Of a stretch of 7,357 nt of DNA, positions 5,623 to 7,357 are shown one piece after another (the first letter of the stretch is position 1; every line of letters starts with the position of its first letter). Origin of the DNA: Chlamydiota bacterium. Its GTDB lineage: Bacteria; Chlamydiota; Chlamydiia; Chlamydiales; JAJFMI01. The stretch spans positions 1 through 7,357 of the forward strand of contig JAJFMI010000035.1 of assembly GCA_021772235.1 (NCBI GenBank), written 5' to 3'. The notes under the pieces are model-generated. The model ran no database searches. It was not told the DNA's origin and was given only the letters and a program-made list of their open reading frames with translations. Made by a program: the position numbers and the translations under genes.

Positions 5623-7323
5623 CTAATCGCCAGCCGATTTTGCCATATTTGATTTAAATTGGTGCAGGAAAGCTATGTGCTTTTCTTTCTCTTCGTGATC
5701 TGATTCTCTAGCAAAATCGATTGCATTTTCTAGGGATGCGCCTTTGCTAATTAGAAAGTTTGCAATTGCATATGAGTGAGCTCTTCTTTGTGTGGCGGCT
5801 AGGTAGAGAGGAGTTTCGCCACGTTCATTCTTAAGATCAACTTTTTCTGGGAATATGTTATAAAAATGCACAATGTTGCTGTACCAGTTATTTTTTGCAG
5901 ATATGTGGAGAGGAGTATCACCATCAGAAAATTGGTAGTCTCTATGCTCTAAGAGGAGAAGAGCTACTTTTTCTCCTCTTAATGGATTAAGGATTGTTTC
6001 CTCGAGGTGATTGGGGTCTTCTCCTTCTACTAATAACCGTTCTACTATTTTTTCACGTCCAGACTGAATTGCTTGGATGAATATTGTTTGCATTTCTTCA
6101 TCGGTGATGAGGTCATACTTAATAAAAAGATCAACGAGCCATGGTTCATGTGAATCAATTTGACTCAATGGGGTTCTTCCGAAAGCATTTGCTAGATCTA
6201 AGTTGGGATTTTTTCTAAGGAATAAATCCACTATCTCCGGTTTTATTTGAAGATCTCTTGCATGAGTTCTTTCAAGATAAAGATTTAAAGGGGTGTTTCC
6301 ATTCCTATCTGTCACGTTTAGATCGCAATTTTCATGTTTTAGAAGGCTTTTAATTACTTCTAAATTGGGATTGTCAATCCTTACTGCTAAAAATAATGTA
6401 CTATCTTGGAATTCTACTTCTTCTCTTAGCATCCAGTCTACGGCCTCCGGACTTCTACTATGCACTGCTAAATCGAGGTGAGTAAAACCATCCAGTTCGT
6501 AATTTGGATTGTGGCGATATAATAACTGTACAATCTCAAGATGATTTTGAACATGATGAGGATCTGATGATGTTAATATCGGATAAATCCTAGAAGTTTC
6601 AAAATGCTCTATCAAGATTTCAAAAACGTCTGAATGACCGGCTGAAGCTGCGTTATTTATGGTAGGAGAATGTTCCAAACCATCAGCGTTAAATTCAAGT
6701 AAGTCGTTTGTTATTATTGGAAGATTAGGGTGGTTAACTAAAAATCTTAATATTTCAATTTGATTGTGTGCAATAGCAGTCTTAGCAAAGAAGATTCTAT
6801 TCCACAATATGCTAGCTGTGGAAGTTTTGTTATAAATAGAGGTTAGTATATCAACATGTCCTTTTTCTGCTGCCCAGCAACCCAATTTCTGAATAGTAGG
6901 GTTGTGATGCATTGGAATAAAGTAGAGGATTTTTACTAATTTGCTTATTTCATCATAATTGTTTTCACGAATCGCATTATTTAATTTGTCAAAGTAAATG
7001 CGAAGAGTACTATCGATTCCACTATCAATTAAAAGAAAAATTCCATTTAATGCTGCATAAACTATTGTAAATAAAACTATTTCTACAAGTATAGCTAAAA
7101 TGGAGAGTGTTAATAATTCTTTACGGCTAAAAACTCTTGTTGTCGCCGTAGATTCTTTTATCTCATTGGTTAGTATTTCAATAGTACCTTTTTCGAATAA
7201 TTGAAGGGGCTTCCTTAAACTTTGAAAGTTTGGGCAATATTTTTTGAAGAGGCTTGTTACATTTTCATTTTTTAATACTGATGGAGTATAATGTAAAATA
7301 CATTTTTGAATTGAGTTAATCAC
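5623..7323 (-). CDS. Membrane-anchored ankyrin-repeat protein (566 aa)
   Basis: The N-terminal region (1-65, with LFKKYCPN at 25-32) is followed by a 29-residue hydrophobic stretch at 71-99 (LTLSILAILVEIVLFTIVYA...). That is long for one helix and short for two. A degenerate helical region (about 110-270) precedes ANK repeats near 276-305 (LDGFTHLDLAV), 307-336, 338-375 (RNGNTPLNLYL), 411-438 (IQAIQSGREKIVERLL), 464-497 (SDGDTPLHISA) and 499-530 (RGETPLYLAA...SKGAS). It ends in the tail KEKHIAFLHQF. Full-length similarity to the 537-aa neighbour marks a tandem duplication. The start is GTG at 7323: an in-frame TAA lies five codons upstream, no ATG occurs before M138, and MINSIQK aligns with MLYSIQS. 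No Shine-Dalgarno is visible. It is probably a membrane-tethered protein-binding scaffold; the partner is unknown. Confidence 0.88.
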   Translation of the reverse strand: MINSIQKCILHYTPSVLKNENVTSLFKKYCPNFQSLRKPLQLFEKGTIEILTNEIKESTATTRVFSRKELLTLSILAILVEIVLFTIVYAALNGIFLLIDSGIDSTLRIYFDKLNNAIRENNYDEISKLVKILYFIPMHHNPTIQKLGCWAAEKGHVDILTSIYNKTSTASILWNRIFFAKTAIAHNQIEILRFLVNHPNLPIITNDLLEFNADGLEHSPTINNAASAGHSDVFEILIEHFETSRIYPILTSSDPHHVQNHLEIVQLLYRHNPNYELDGFTHLDLAVHSRSPEAVDWMLREEVEFQDSTLFLAVRIDNPNLEVIKSLLKHENCDLNVTDRNGNTPLNLYLERTHARDLQIKPEIVDLFLRKNPNLDLANAFGRTPLSQIDSHEPWLVDLFIKYDLITDEEMQTIFIQAIQSGREKIVERLLVEGEDPNHLEETILNPLRGEKVALLLLEHRDYQFSDGDTPLHISAKNNWYSNIVHFYNIFPEKVDLKNERGETPLYLAATQRRAHSYAIANFLISKGASLENAIDFARESDHEEKEKHIAFLHQFKSNMAKSAGD

Positions 7324-7352
7324 TATAAGAAAGATTTAGTTTATTTACAAAT

Positions 7353-7357
7353 ATTAT
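7353..7357 (-). promoter_or_regulatory. Probable -10 box of the first ankyrin gene, cut by the window edge
   Basis: The minus strand of the window begins ATAAT, 29 nt before the GTG start. The other two ANK genes have their -10 boxes 27 and 23 nt before the start. A T as the next base outside the window would complete TATAAT. The -35 lies outside. Confidence 0.35.

Noticed and set aside
7025..7113. Chlamydial inclusion-membrane (Inc) bilobed hydrophobic domain in the 566-aa protein
   Set aside because: The hydrophobic stretch is about 29 residues without a clear central turn, too short for two membrane helices. The paralogs have an ordinary single segment.
1938..7323. CRISPR-like or DNA-level tandem repeats suggested by recurrent GGTGAAACTCCTCT-type strings
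   Set aside because: These are the codons of the GETPL ankyrin motif. They follow the reading frame, vary at third positions and have no constant repeat length at DNA level.
7318..7347. TTGTAA-N17-TATAGT promoter-like match at the start of the 566-aa gene
   Set aside because: The -10 would overlap the GTG start, so the transcript would begin inside the coding region. The edge-cut ATAAT fits the spacing of the two sister promoters better.

Overview
The window is about 7.4 kb of AT-rich bacterial DNA with every supported gene on the minus strand, so transcription runs from the right edge to the left. It holds three complete ankyrin-repeat (ANK) genes, one small secreted-protein gene, one leucine-rich-repeat (LRR) gene, and a start-less ANK-like fragment that runs off the left edge. 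Eukaryote-like solenoid repeats on predicted single-pass membrane proteins, duplicated in tandem, suggest an intracellular or amoeba-associated Gram-negative bacterium. My best guess is a Chlamydiota lineage outside the Chlamydiaceae (Simkania- or Parachlamydia-like). Nothing here is taxonomically diagnostic, and Legionellales or Rickettsiales-type symbionts remain possible.

Right part (about 3.8-7.36 kb): two full-length ANK paralogs (5623-7323 and 3888-5501). They share a short N-terminal region, a membrane segment, a degenerate helical region, canonical ANK repeats and a conserved tail. Middle (1938-3818): a third, more divergent ANK protein of the same layout. The two internal gene junctions carry the same AT-rich promoter block, TTGTTT-N17-TATAAT or TATCAT. 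It lies 23-27 nt upstream of starts that have no Shine-Dalgarno sequence and sit in A-rich leaders. The right edge of the window seems to cut through the matching -10 of the first gene.

Left part (1-1886): a separate unit with a different control style. A good sigma70-type promoter (TTGACT-N17-TAGAAT), whose -35 box contains the stop codon of the ANK gene, drives a signal-peptide protein of unrecognised family. Two bases after that gene stops, a membrane-anchored LRR protein begins, with its Shine-Dalgarno inside the end of the upstream gene. Twenty-eight bases after the LRR gene an open frame without a usable start codon resumes; it encodes a membrane segment plus the beginning of an ANK-type region.

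The main point is modularity. The LRR protein and the three ANK proteins share the same short N-terminal region, with a Tyr/Pro motif at about residues 25-34, then one hydrophobic segment and a charged linker. Only the solenoid domain at the end differs. The locus looks like a nursery of membrane-tethered protein-binding scaffolds, possibly effectors facing a host, generated by duplication and repeat-domain exchange. Targets and secretion route cannot be read from the sequence. No terminators, RNA genes, insertion sequences or CRISPR arrays were found, and no gap longer than 300 bases lacks a gene.
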